This document shows positions 49,601-62,346 of a DNA stretch of 64,000 bases, one piece after another. Positions within the stretch are counted from its first letter, which is position 1; the number at the start of each line of letters is the position of its first letter. Source of the stretch: Xestospongia bergquistia (taxonomy: Eukaryota; Porifera; Demospongiae; Haplosclerida; Petrosiidae); the NCBI GenBank assembly GCA_963965975.1, contig OZ014419.1, forward strand, positions 1,674,001 through 1,738,000, given 5' to 3'. The translations under genes were made by a program, and so were the position numbers. The notes beneath the pieces are model-generated. The model searched no databases and had not been told where the DNA came from. It saw only the letters and a program-made list of their open reading frames with translations.

Positions 49601-51249
49601 TCAGTTATGACAATAATTTCCTAGACAACATTGATAATATCAAGTAGGAAGGATATTATACAGATAATTGATCCTGATTGCAGTAAGAAAAAAGAAGTGT
49701 TTTAGAGGCAGAGTTTATCAGAATAATTAAGGTATCTGTATGTATGTAAAAATTATCATATTTGTAGGGACTAATTTATTTATGGCTTGTAGATAGCATG
49801 ATATGTTGCCCAAATATGACTAATTGTGCTTGCATGGATTGGTTAATAAACTATCATGTTAAAATTACTTAAATGTGTTGTTTGTGTTGTTTCAGTAAGA
49901 AGATAATGTGGCTAAACCTATTAGCTAAAAAAATTCGCAAACTAACAACTTCGACAGTTCCGTTCTACACAAGTAAAATTAATGGATGTCTTGTTTTGTT
50001 TAAAGTAATTACTTTTATTTAAGGTACATATCTAGATTACAACATTGCACATTTGATAACCCAAGAGAGGAATGTCCAAGTTGATGAATGACTGAAATGG
50101 TCAAAAAATTTATCACAACTAAATGCATCATTGCAATCTGATATTCCAAATAATAAATTTGACATGATCAGTATATATGTAAGTATATTTATTTGTTGTA
50201 TTTATTTTCCCTTTTGTAGATTCATCTGATCATGATTAGATCTATAATCATCCTGTACATTCATCTTTATGGCTTTATGATATGATGCATGAAAGTACAT
50301 CTACAACATCATTTATTACACCTAGTTTAAATGTCATAACTGATGCTATGATCAGGAAGAATTCTTAATTATTGTATTCTGTACCTGTGCTATTATGTAA
50401 GGATAATATAATTGCCTACTATCTTGTTAGTATTTTTCATATTGAGCTGACATTAGCCATCCTTACATTATAGAAAAAGTTTTTTTTACTTATTACATAA
50501 AAATTCAGGCCCTAAACAATTAAAAGTAAAAATAAAATGGTGTACCAGTATAAAAACTGATTGCATGATTGATCTAATCAATATATAGTTAACACAGATT
50601 GCAAATTGCAAGTATGTAACAAATTATTTGATGCAAACTGAAAGTAAACATGATACTGTTTTCATTCATAACATACTACCAGATTTGCTGAACATTCCTA
50701 ACATACTATCAGATTAATTATTTAGTCAATTTGATAGTATGTTAAAAAAAATACGATGTTTACTTTACCTGTAACCTATATATATAACCATATATTAATT
50801 AAATCAACCAATCAATTTTTACAGTGATATATGTTATTATTAGAATAAAAGACATCCAGTATATATAGGCATATTGACTATAACTATTCACCTATGCAAT
50901 ATTGAGAAGCAGGATGTAACTTATATATATATATATATATATATATACACGTAACATTAGATTATGTACTCTGCTAAAATTAATATTATTATTTTAACAA
51001 ATAATTTGTAGCTTACAAGGTGGATTACTATGGAATCCAAAATTCATGTGAACTACTTGTTGTACAAATTATTGTGTTGTAATAGTACAAAATACCAACA
51101 AATTAGTTTTACAGTGAGTAATCATGAGTTCTAGTTTCCATAGTAATCCACTAATGTAAGGTACAAATTGACTGTTATAATAACTGATTATTTTTATTAA
51201 ATTAATTTTTACAGTGGTATAATATGTATAACAATAACAATAATGATGA
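49601..51249. other. AT-rich interval without genes
   Basis: No coding exon seen. (AT)n at 50926-50946. 50947-51130 partly repeats 51245-51300 (taacattagattatgtactctgct against taacataagattgtgtactctact), part of the inverted promoter block described next. Confidence 0.4.
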
Positions 51250-51600
51250 TACATGTAACATAAGATTGTGTACTCTACTAACAATAATAATTTATGATAG
51301 CAATAATATAAGTTAGTGATCATGATGTTATATATAACAGTTCTTTACTTGAGTGATAAATACTACATGCATCTTTACTATGATTAGACTACTTCTATCC
51401 ACTGAGAAGGATGAGAGGGCCTGGGATATTTATTAATTAGTAGGTATTTGCATTGTATGGCACATACTCAAATGGAAAATTAATAAATTTAAGTTCTATG
51501 GTTTAGGGTTTAGCGTCTAGGGTATAATATTAATTAACCTAGTGTAATGAACTAGCTCCTCCTCTTTTTTCATAAGCTGACAGGCAAAGGAGAGTCTAAA
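51250..51600 (-). promoter_or_regulatory. Inverted copy of the gene C promoter and first exon
   Basis: The reverse complement of this block aligns with 52190-52480. Shared text includes gtcagcttat...aggagg, ccctctcatc.ttctca.tggatagaag and atagtaaagatgc, followed by the start of intron 1 (atatataacatcatgatcactaacttat). The corresponding ATG (minus, about 51374) opens a short frame, but no further receptor exon is seen in this direction. Confidence 0.65.
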
Positions 51601-52120
51601 AGTGAGCCTGGCTTACTACCCCATTGAAATGTGGCCAGTACCACAAAGTTGTCACTGTTATGCACATAGCTATATCAGTCAAATTCTTTGCTTAATTATG
51701 TGTTTTTATACAAGCTACCACGAGTTATATTTAAAGTTCAATGGAAGTAACATGTACAGTAAGGTCATTGTAAATGAGAGAGGGAATAAATTTGGATGTA
51801 TACATTTAACAGCTGGCCAAAATAATCAGGATGTAGGAAAGTTAACAAAAATATTTAGATTTAAGATGTCTTATTAGGTTATGGTTTGATTACAGTAGGA
51901 TTTGTACTTGGCCCAAAGGTGAGAAAAACCATTTTGCTAAATTTGGTATAATTTTTAGCAACTTGACGAGATAGATACACATACCTTGAAGCTATAGAGA
52001 TGAACAGTATGACATATATGGCAGTATTAAAATTATGACACTATGACACCTTTGTGGTGCTGGTCCACATTACACACATTCCAATGAGGCAATAAGCCAA
52101 ATTCGCTTCTAGTTCTTTTA
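51601..52120. other. Spacer between the inverted promoter arms
   Basis: About 0.5 kb, AT-rich, no coding evidence. It would be the loop of the inverted repeat. Confidence 0.4.
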
Positions 52121-52140
52121 ACGTGACGTATACGTCACGT
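52121..52140. promoter_or_regulatory. 20-bp palindrome of two CRE half sites
   Basis: acgtgacgtatacgtcacgt is perfectly self-complementary and contains TGACGTA and TACGTCA, the CREB/ATF bZIP recognition pattern, plus outer ACGTG/CACGT cores. It lies 208 bases before the gene C start codon. Confidence 0.7.
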
Positions 52141-52347
52141 TATTATTTTCTTCTCGTTACATTTGGCGTGCCATAACATGTACACGCGGGTCAGCTTATC
52201 AAAAGGGAGGAGGGACTAGCACGCTAGGCTAAGTATTAATTTTCTTATACAGTATTCATTTCTTTGCGCCGTACTAATAGCCGTTGTATGACTACTTAAA
52301 CATCCAAGACCCTCTCATCTTTCTCAACGGATAGAAGCATAGTAAAG

Positions 52348-55300
52348 ATGCGGGACTCATCAGTTAAGGTAAAGAGACATTATATATAACATCATGATCA
52401 CTAACTTATATTAATTATTACTATCATAAATTATTACTGTTAGTAGAGTGTACAATCTCATGTTACATATGTCATCATTATTGTTATATATCACATGTTT
52501 AGCTTTTTGTTAATCTTATGAATAATATATAGTAAGTGTATGCTTTAACCATTTATATGTTGCAATCGGGTGTATGCTTTCTAATGGATAGATATTAAAA
52601 TACAATAAACTATGAACTAAGACACTAAGTCTTCAGAGTCTAGAATTCTACTTCACAATATTTTATAGGTGAAAGTTATAATCAACATGCTTGTGTGTAC
52701 TGGTGTCTTATTCTAAAAATAATTCCACTCTATTTTTACTTTTAATTTACTGGCCATGGTTAGGAGGCTTGGAGTTTTAATGTAATTATTTAACCATGAA
52801 TGTATAGTTTAGGAATTCTTAATATAGTTATTAGTCATGCATACTTAAACACTAGAACATAATCCCTAAAATTGTCTTTTTTATGTTGAGGCTAGTTTGT
52901 CTTTACTTACTTTAGTTGAAGAATTTGATACTAATGTTACTGATTTCACAACTGTACTGTGTAAAAGGTAAGTTCATTAAAGTAGATTGTGTTGCTATAT
53001 ATTCTTTATATATTTGGATTAATCTAAAGTTATGTAATAAGATACTTAGACTATAGGAGAAATAACTGAATAGTTCACTAATGTGTTTGTACTTGTGTAA
53101 TGGAGTTTTGAAAATTCTGATACTATGCCTAAGATCACAGCACTTGCAGTAGAAGCTATGGCATGCCATTTATGTCAAAATGTCTTGATGATTATGGAAG
53201 TTGTATATCATCATTATTATAATATATTACATACTGTTACTAGACTCATCCCAAACCTTCCTAAACCCTAAACACTTGAGTGTACAATGCACAGTCAGTA
53301 TAAAGCCATTCCTATTATTACAATATTAATTTTAACACAGAAACTAATTATGGTTGCTAACTTGCCATGAGTATTACTAGTTTTGTCAGTGCAGGTATGC
53401 AGTTATTATGACATACTATAAAATACAAATGAAGATACTAAATAACAGTATGCACAGGATACTGCATGAATTAAAACAATTTAGGACTGTCTAATATAAT
53501 AAGAAATAATAATTCACAAAATAATATAGCTAATTATAAAATCATCCTAAGATTATTTAAATGATTGGATAGCTAATAGAAACTATGAAAAACTACTCAA
53601 AGATATTTTCTTGAGCTAGAAAACTAAAAGCATTGACCCAATTGAAAATGCTCATATCAAAATTTAAAGCAATAATATTCATTGATTGTTATGTGTGTTG
53701 GTGGATATTGTAAGACGTTTAATCACATTTAACACACTCAAGATGAATAAAAATTGATTAAAAATGTAAAATAGACACACTCATATATATACATGCATGC
53801 AACGACAAAAACTATATTAGGAACCACCCCAGTAATTACAACATGCTCTAGATAGAAAAACTCAATGACTGTCCAATTTATGTATAACATCTCTTTATAC
53901 AACTATGGAAATCTATTTTAATAATCTTATTTGGTCTCCTTCTCAAAGTAGTGTTATTTTCCTATATCACTATTATTAAACTTTTTGATTTCTTTATTTA
54001 TTTACATTAGGTACTTTTAATGTCGTCAACTGTGAGCATGGATCTTTAAGGTTAGTAAATGGAGGTACTTATTATGGACGACTAGAGATTTGCATAAATT
54101 TTGTTTGGGGTACAGTATGTGATGACTCTTTTAACATTAATGGTGCTAAAGTGGTTTGTAGACAATTGGGATATGAAGTGGATGGAGGACAAAGTAAGAA
54201 TAAAAATATTACTACATACATTTCAATACTTAATAGCTGTGACATACTATACAAATGCATATTATGGAGAAGGAAGTGGACCAATATGGTTGAAATATGT
54301 CAATTGTACTGGTACTGAGAGAAATTTATTGGAATGTCGAAGAGGATATCACATTGGCTATCCTTATAATTACTGCTCTCACTCAAAAGATGTTAGTGTA
54401 GTTTGTCCAGGTATAGATACTATACTACTAATCACATTATTATCATAATTTTATATTCTAGTTAACTCTTGTACACAAGGTGATGTTCGTCTCACTGATG
54501 GACTGGTACCAAATGAAGGAACAGTTGAAGTGTGTTATAATGGAGCTTGGAATTCTGTGTGTAATAGTGGTTGGGGCTATCAAGAAGCATTTGTAGTCTG
54601 TAGACAGTTAGGTCTTCCATCAACAAGTAATAATAATAATAATAATAATAATAATATATTACTTAATGTTTGGTATATATAGGTGCAGAGTATTTAGCAT
54701 TTAACTACTTTGGTACTGGACATGGAATACCAACACTAACTAACTGGACATGTATTGGAAATGAAACAAATTTATTGGACTGCCTTTATTCCAGTGACTC
54801 TTCTTGTTTCTCATATCCTGGTGTGCATCATAGAGCAAGTATTAGATGTATAGGAATGATAGTGTCTGGTAATATTTATTTCAAGATTAAAATATAGCAT
54901 TATTATGTAAATTTCACATGCATAGACAGCTGTGGTACAAGTGGTAATATGCGTCTTGTTGGATCTAATGGCCCTAATGATGTTGAGGGCAGAGTAGAGT
55001 ACTGCAGTAATGGAGTATGGGGGACTGTGTCCAGTAGGGGGTTTGATGTAAATGATGGAAAAGTTGTCTGCAGGAAACTGGGATATCAGGAACCACGTAA
55101 TATGAATATAAAGTTTGTAACTTAGTTTATTAGTTATTCTGTACAGGTGTACTGATATTTAAAAATTATGGAAAAAGATCAGGTCCTGTTCTTTTTGTAT
55201 ACCTTGACTGTAATGGAAATGTATTTACTCTGGATGACTGTAGTTTCAGCTTATATCCTTATTCCTATGGTCACTCTGCTGATGTTGCAGTCAGGTGTAT

Positions 55301-58300
55301 GGAAAAGGGTATTGATAGAATATATACATGGTTTTCAAATTTAACCCTTCCTTAGTTCCCACTGATTGTACTCATGGTAGCATTAGATTAGTAAATGGTT
55401 CCACTCCACATGAAGGAAGAGTAGAAATATGTCTCAATGGAGAATGGGGAACTATCTGTGATACCTATTGGGACAGAAGAGATGCTCAAGTTGTCTGTAG
55501 ACAACTGGGATATGTCCCAACATGTAAACTAGTATTCATTAGTATATACATAATATTAACTGTGGATATTATAGGGGCATCATTTTATACATCATCACAA
55601 TTTGGAGATAAAGACTTACAACAACTTATTTGGAATGTCCAATGTAGTGGTTCAGAGACATCTCTACTATCATGTAGTTATCAATATGATCCTAGTTCAT
55701 CCTGTTATTATGGTCGTACTGCTGGAGTCAAATGTTATAGTAAGATAACATTAATAATATATTGTACAAATGGTAATAATGATTTCAAAATCTCTCAGAC
55801 TCTACATACTGTACTGAAGGAGATATCAGACTAGTTGGAGGAAATAGTCCAAATGAAGGAGATATACAAATATGTAGAAATGGAGTGTGGGGATTTATAT
55901 GTGATTACCGCTGGTATTACACAGCAAACAGTAACGTTGCATGTAGACAACTTGGATACTCTAACAACAACTGTAAGTTTAATGCCCACTATAATATTAT
56001 TCAGTTTTTAACTAATCTTCCTTTGAAGGGCATGCTTTTAGTCAGTCATCATTCTTTGGAGGAAGTCAAGACACTGCACCAGTAGTATGGGATAGAATTT
56101 ATTGTGGAGGTAGTGAAACATCTTTAACTCAATGCTTAAAGTATTACTATGGATATATAAGAACATGTACACAGAGTGCAGGAATCTATTGTGCAGGTCA
56201 AAATTTAGCTACCTTACTAACAGTAATTAAATTTCTTTATATCTACAGATGTAGTCAACTGCACTAATTGGTCATTTCATTTAGTGGATGGAGAAAGTGA
56301 TAATGAAGGCAAAGTTGAGATATGTATAGATGGAATATGGATGACAACAGAGGCAAATTATTGGTCTTATTCTCATGCTAAAATTGTATGTAGACAACTT
56401 GGATATTATTACAAATGTAAGATAAATGTTTTATATCATAGTGAATACTTTAGCTTACTGTAGGGTCAGTAGCTATAACAGATATAACTTGGAAAACTAA
56501 AAGTAAAAGAGTTGGCTACATCTATTCAGGTTGTACTGGAAATGAAACATCACTGAGTAATTGTTCTTATTATTATAAGCCCTGGCATTATAGGTATTTG
56601 AGTAACTGGTATGATTATATCAGAGCAGGAGTGGAATGTCAGATGAAATCACACTCGGGTATGATAATAAATATAATTAATATACATTATCTTCATTACT
56701 TTACAGAGTCATGTACAAATGTTGGAGCTATTCGTTTGTCTGGTGGAAGTCAATTAAATGAGGGTAGAGTTGAGATATGTCTTGATGGATACTGGGGTAG
56801 TGTGTGTAGTAATGGATGGGATGAACAAGATGCTCTAGTAACATGTAGACAAGCTGGATATCAGACATTAAGTGAGAAATTCACTAGTCAATGAAGTGAC
56901 CATTACCTTCTATATATACAGGAGCTATTCCAGTGTATGGTGCATTCTTTGGAAGAGGAGTTGGACCAGTTTATATGACATCTGTTGGTTGTCATGGCAA
57001 TGAGAACAGTCTAACTGAGTGCTCTTATATGAGTGGTATAGGATTAGATAATTGTTATCATGGTAAAGATGTAGGAGTCATCTGTTTAGGTAAATAGAAG
57101 GAAAAATCATTATATATATTCTCTAAAACAATAGATTCTGCTGTTTTCTATAACGTCACTATATCATTGAGTTCAAACCAGTCCTCTGTAACTATTGGTA
57201 ATAAAGTGTCACTTCTTTGTAATGTATCTCCAAGTCCTCCTATTAACACTACTTATCAATGGAGGACCACTGTGTCAGGAGTTACATTATCACAACCTAT
57301 TTCTACCTATTCAAATGTAACATTGACTGTCCCTACAGGACATACACAACAAGGGAATTACTACTGTATTGTTAAATATAATGGAGCAACATTAGGGAGA
57401 GGACATACTCAAATTACTGTTAAAGGTAATAAGTCATAGCCATTTTCATTATAACTATCATTACGTCTTACATAGATCTTCTTAATCCTGTTGGCAATAA
57501 AGTAAAATCTACTATTATTGGGTCTAATGTCAACCTCACAGTTGATATTACTGATAGTTTTATTACTGACTATCTTCGTGAACTCAACTGGTATCATAAT
57601 GATCAACAGATTGTTAATATCTTCAACAAGTACAGTATTACTAATGATAATAAGACACTGTTTATTACTAATATTACTAAAGAAGATGTAGGAGAATACT
57701 CTGCTAAATTTGATGGTCTCAGACTCTATCAGTACAATAGAGACTGTGAACAGAAAGTCCTACAACTTCTAAGACACTATCCAGTATTGAGTCCTACTGT
57801 GTTCTATGTCTCTATTGAGGGTAAATAGGACACTTTGTATAGTTAGCATAAACTTGTTATTAATTTAGGAGATAGAGATGATATTATAAAGTCATCTGCT
57901 GCTAGATGTTCAACTTCTACTTATCCTGTCACTGGTTTTAATAAGACAACTCAGAAAGCTGTAATCATTAGTTTTCTTAATGAGGACAAACAATACAGTA
58001 ATGAGGCACAAGTAATTGGGTATCATGATGGTAGTAGGGTCAACTCAGGAATGATCAGTGGCCACTGGGGATTATATTCTGAACCATATTATAGTTTGAG
58101 TATTAATAATCCTACTGTGGTACACTCTGGATATTATGAGTCTCAACTAACTGTTACAGCTTCAACAGTACTCTCATCATTGAGTTGTAGTAACTCATAT
58201 CAAAACTTCCTGACTTCTTCCAGTTATCTTAATTTATCAACTATTGTCATAGATTCTATAGTACAAAGACTGGAATACTATGGTTAGTACTAATACAACT

Positions 58301-59505
58301 AAATATAACATTATGATTAAATGTTTATTACAGAAACTCCATCAGTAAATTTGACAACAGATAAAATCAGTTTTAACTCAACATCTAATGCTGAGTTAGT
58401 GTGTTCAGTTAGTGGTGGTTATCCTCTATATTATAACATTACATTGATAAAGAATGGACTGTCTATTTCTAACATTATTGGATCATCTCAATTAGTCTAT
58501 AATACTGAGGAAGATCAAACTGGTAGTAAATATGGAGTGTATAAATGTGTAGTCAATAATACAGTCATTGAGATTGTATCAAGTGTATATCTAAAGGAAG
58601 AAGGTTAAATATTTTAAATATTGTAATATATAATGATATCTAATTTTAGCTGCCCTAATACTAAACTTTAAAGTTGATAGCTGTCATCAATCGAATGTAA
58701 GTTACTTATAATGAAGCATTAATATTTGTTTCTTTACAGGATCATCACATCCCAACAATAGAGTCTGCTATAAAAGAACATGCTCAACTCTCCTGTAGTT
58801 GTTCATTAGTTAATGCTTCTTTTAAAGAAAGCGCTCTATCATGTTCTAATAATATTCTGTCTTTCTCTGCTACTTTCATCTATGCTGCTAGTAATGGTTT
58901 ATTCACAGCATCAAAGATAGTCGACCAACTGGAGAGAGATTTCAGTCAAGGAAGGAATACAACTTTAACAGTTAATGGACAACAACCAACAGTGATAGAC
59001 AATATAAGTCAAAAAGAGAACAATAATGGAATTCTGACAGGACTCTTCTTTGCTGGACTCATTAGTGCTACAATACTTTGTGGAATAATCATTATTATAG
59101 TCATGTTAGTATACATAGGCTATCATAATTATAAAATTTACTTCAATTTTCTACAGTCCTTTGCTGTTAAAATCAAGAAAGGGTAGAATGGCAGAGACTA
59201 CAGTGTCACAAGATGAAGTACGATATACCACTAACCCATCAGCTGTCATTGTAGCTAGTAGTAAACCATCTAATCAGAAACAACCAAACAAAACATCAGG
59301 TAATACTATTTATAATCAATTATCCAGACCTAGATCAACAAGTACAGCTCAAACAAAGCCCAGAGTAGCTACTACTACTCAACAGGTGAAATCAGACAAA
59401 ACTATGGCTACTGCTGCAAGTGTGAAACCTAAAGAAAAAGAACACACTTATGAAACCCTAACATCATCACTTGATGTTGACACTTATAATAAACTTTACA
59501 GATAA
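52348..59505 (+). CDS. Receptor C: 7xSRCR plus Ig-like modules with ITAM-bearing tail
   Basis: Twenty-three exons: signal peptide 52348-52368 and 52916-52967 (MRDSSVK then [17 protein letters not shown]); SRCR pairs 54011-54193/54237-54410, 54462-54626/54683-54868, 54926-55096/55147-55308, 55356-55523/55575-55739, 55799-55972/56029-56196, 56249-56416/56464-56658, 56707-56871/56922-57089; modules 57135-57425, 57476-57820, 57869-58282, 58334-58603; 58650-58696, 58740-59104 (helix [20 protein letters not shown]); tail 59157-59505. Total 4566 bases, 1521 residues, open throughout. SRCR text: [28 protein letters not shown]. The 117-residue tail is Ser/Thr/Lys rich and unlike B. It has TIYNQL and, at the very end, EHTYETL...DTYNKLYR, an ITAM. 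Likely a signalling surface receptor that would recruit a tandem-SH2 kinase when phosphorylated; ligand unknown. Confidence 0.9.
54627..54657. repeat. (TAA)n at a gene C splice donor
   Basis: Begins in the donor gtaata of exon 5, as in gene B at 40511. Here the exon ends ACAA rather than ACAG. Confidence 0.9.
59440..59496 (+). other. ITAM-coding segment of receptor C
   Basis: Encodes [19 protein letters not shown], i.e. E-x-x-Y-x-x-L, eight residues, then Y-x-x-L. Tyrosine codons are at 59449-59451 and 59485-59487. Fits the ITAM consensus (D/E)xxYxxL/I-x6-8-YxxL/I exactly. Only two residues remain before the stop. Confidence 0.85.
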
Positions 59506-61261
59506 ATATTATTTTGTCGAACTAACTATTAATATGTACTGAACTTTGTTAGTAGAATAGTAAACAAGTCTTAATTTGTGTAGTAATTGAAGTCTGCTAT
59601 TACATTAACTATTGTATACAATATGTTATTATCATTGTATATATAAGAACCAAAGTAAAACATCTATGATAATGTTGATACATAATAAGTGTTTACTTGT
59701 TTAATTTAATTTTGAAAATTCTGTTTAAATAGTTAATTGCAATGAATAAATTTCTCTATATACATTATTTTGAGAACAGTTACATATCAACTAGGCCCTA
59801 TACATGAATGTACAGTAGTTAAATACCTGATATGTAGATTACTACTGATACATCTAGGTAATATAATAAGTATGAACATAAACTTTAATGTTGTGTTTTC
59901 TTATAATGTATTTTCTTTGTTAATAGACGTTAATAACTATAAATAAACAACAAAAATGTAAACAACACTGTAAATTGATTTGTATTCTGTGTGTACATAC
60001 TATTTAATGAACAATTCTTGTTGTAAGTCCCTTCAAAATGGACCTACAACATCCACTACAAATGCATTGTCTGATCCTTTTAGAAGTAGTAATGTTATAT
60101 ACAATTCTACCTTCTTCAAAACCGACTTAAAATAAGATAAAACAATGTCGTTGTTGTGTGTGTGTGTGCATATGTACCTCATCCAGGCAACAGTGGATCA
60201 TATGATAAAATATCTGACTACTGTTCAGAAGATCCTTTCTGACTGCCATCTCTGTGTAAAATATACCTTACCTTCAAGATCTCTTTGCTATGTCTGTTAG
60301 TGCTACAATACTATGTGTGGAGTAATCATCACGATAATTATAAAACACAGTCCAAGAATACATCAATAAGCCAATAGTGGATTTTCTGGATGGATGACAT
60401 AACCCAATAATAAAATTATAATAAAAAACCATTGGAAAGAATTTGAAAAACAACAGTTGAAATAAGAATCATTTTCCTGTGATATCTACAGTCATTTATA
60501 CAAAATGCACCAGTACGTTATTAGTTTGGTCTTCATATATATATTATTGTTAGACATCCTTCAAACAGTCAGTTATGACAACCAGCTATATCATGATATT
60601 TATTTTACTACATACATATACACATACCACTTTCAACTGGAAATCCCTTTTGCAAGACAGTGCTACAATATAAGAATATTTTCTCTTACAACTATATTTC
60701 ATTAACATGAAAAGAAATCTGTAACATACCTCAATTCTTGTTATAATCTCCATTACATGGTGTGTAATTTTAACACATCAATTTGTTATTTCAAATTCAT
60801 TTCATTTATTAGTTATGTAGTGGTGAATAGGATAAATCTACAATGTACACACATAATGATTTCCTCATTTTTAATTATCTAGAATAATTGTTGATAACAT
60901 TGTACAAGTAAACATCCATAATTATATAATTATATGATTACATGGATTCTTTTAAAATTCAATTTCATGTATGGTATACTAGATAGTTAGTTAATATATG
61001 CTAGTACATTAATTGTACAAACATTACATATCTGATGGTGTTTCTCAGTAAGTACTTGCATTATAGCTAGTTTTAGTGTGCCTATATATACTCATCTCTA
61101 GTAAATCCATGTGTTTTCCAAAACTCAGTAAATATACTGAACAACCTGCTAATATATAGTATGATATACAGTCATACTCATGTATGAAACTCATATAACA
61201 AATTCATATATTATAAAGCATCCTATATTTATTCATTAGTTGATGTTACCTTTTATAATTA
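59506..61261. other. Downstream region of gene C with a helix-exon relic
   Basis: Mostly AT-rich. 60297-60345 (gttagtgctacaatactatgtgtggag...) is a decayed repeat of the gene C membrane-helix exon (59069-59100). No open gene; short open frames such as 60505-60705 lack support. Confidence 0.5.
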
Positions 61262-62346
61262 ATCATGTTCTAATAATATTCTATCTTTCTCCTCTACTTT
61301 CATCTATGCTGCTAGTAATGGTCTTCTTACATCATCAGAGATAACAAATGGAAAAAGATTTCAGTCCAGGATGAAACACAATTCTAATAATTAATCGACA
61401 ACAATTAACAGCAATCAATGAAATGAGTGAATCTTACAGTAATAGTATTAATGGCGAAGTTTTGACAGGATTGTTCTTCATTGGTTTTGTTACTGCTATC
61501 CTCTGTGTAATGATTGTTATAACATTTATGTGAGTTTAAACAATGTCAATATTATTGATGGATTTACTGAGTTAGTATGTTAGTATGTCAGTACCTTTTC
61601 ATTCTATGTAACCTTATTGCATCAGATTGACATTATTGGAGCTTTAATTAGTGAAACATTTGAGAGTTGAGGATACATATAGTGGTATTAATTTAAGTGC
61701 CTTTAACTTAAATTGTATGTCTTACAATTGTATATTCTTGCTTGTATTAGGTAGCATTATTATTGGATATTATCATGTCTTAAACCTCAAGTGTTTAAAT
61801 TGCATATCATTTCATCACTTCTATAGTATATTTATTTTAAAATTAAGAAAGACAAAGGGCACTCCTACACAAAAAGAGGATGTACATTATGATACTAAGG
61901 CATGATCTATGTCTTTGTTATCTGAAGAAACTTCACCAAGCTTACCTCAAGAATAACTATGAGACAATCAACAACCATTTGGGAATTGTTAATTTATTAA
62001 CTTTATTGTTTTGTTTCCCTAACCAATATTAGTACAATCAGAACCTTTTTCAAAGTTTGTGTATCTTTGCTTACTATTATTGTTGTTAGTTTATAAAAAT
62101 ATCCCTTTATAATATGTAGACTCCTCTTTCTCATTGTTCCAATGACTTCATTCATTCAGTTAATAGTGTGTTCTAATTTGTTATTATTGCATAGTAAATA
62201 AAGTTTAGTTTTTCAATGTATACAGAATGTGTAAGAGTGCATTCTCCATCTATCTACTTCATATTCCAGTTATGTACAGACTACTTTGGTATTGTTATAT
62301 TAGTAGATATCAAAAGAGTCATCAAATAGATACTGTGCCCAAAAAT
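61262..62346 (+). pseudogene. B-type helix and tail exons plus 3' flank, left behind after gene C
   Basis: 61264-61531 matches the stalk/helix exon of gene B with small losses; 61823-61904 matches the B-type tail exon (RKTKGTPTQKEDVHYDTKA then a stop). 61930-62346 matches the duplicated 3' flank. It has no upstream exons of its own. It suggests gene C once ended like gene B and that its present helix and ITAM tail come from elsewhere. Confidence 0.75.

Noticed and set aside
51602-51877. 91-residue plus-strand frame
   Set aside because: No domain, weak composition, lies in the spacer between inverted promoter arms.
60505-60705. 66-residue hydrophobic frame downstream of gene C
   Set aside because: AT-rich region, no splice partner, no paralogue in the duplicated units.
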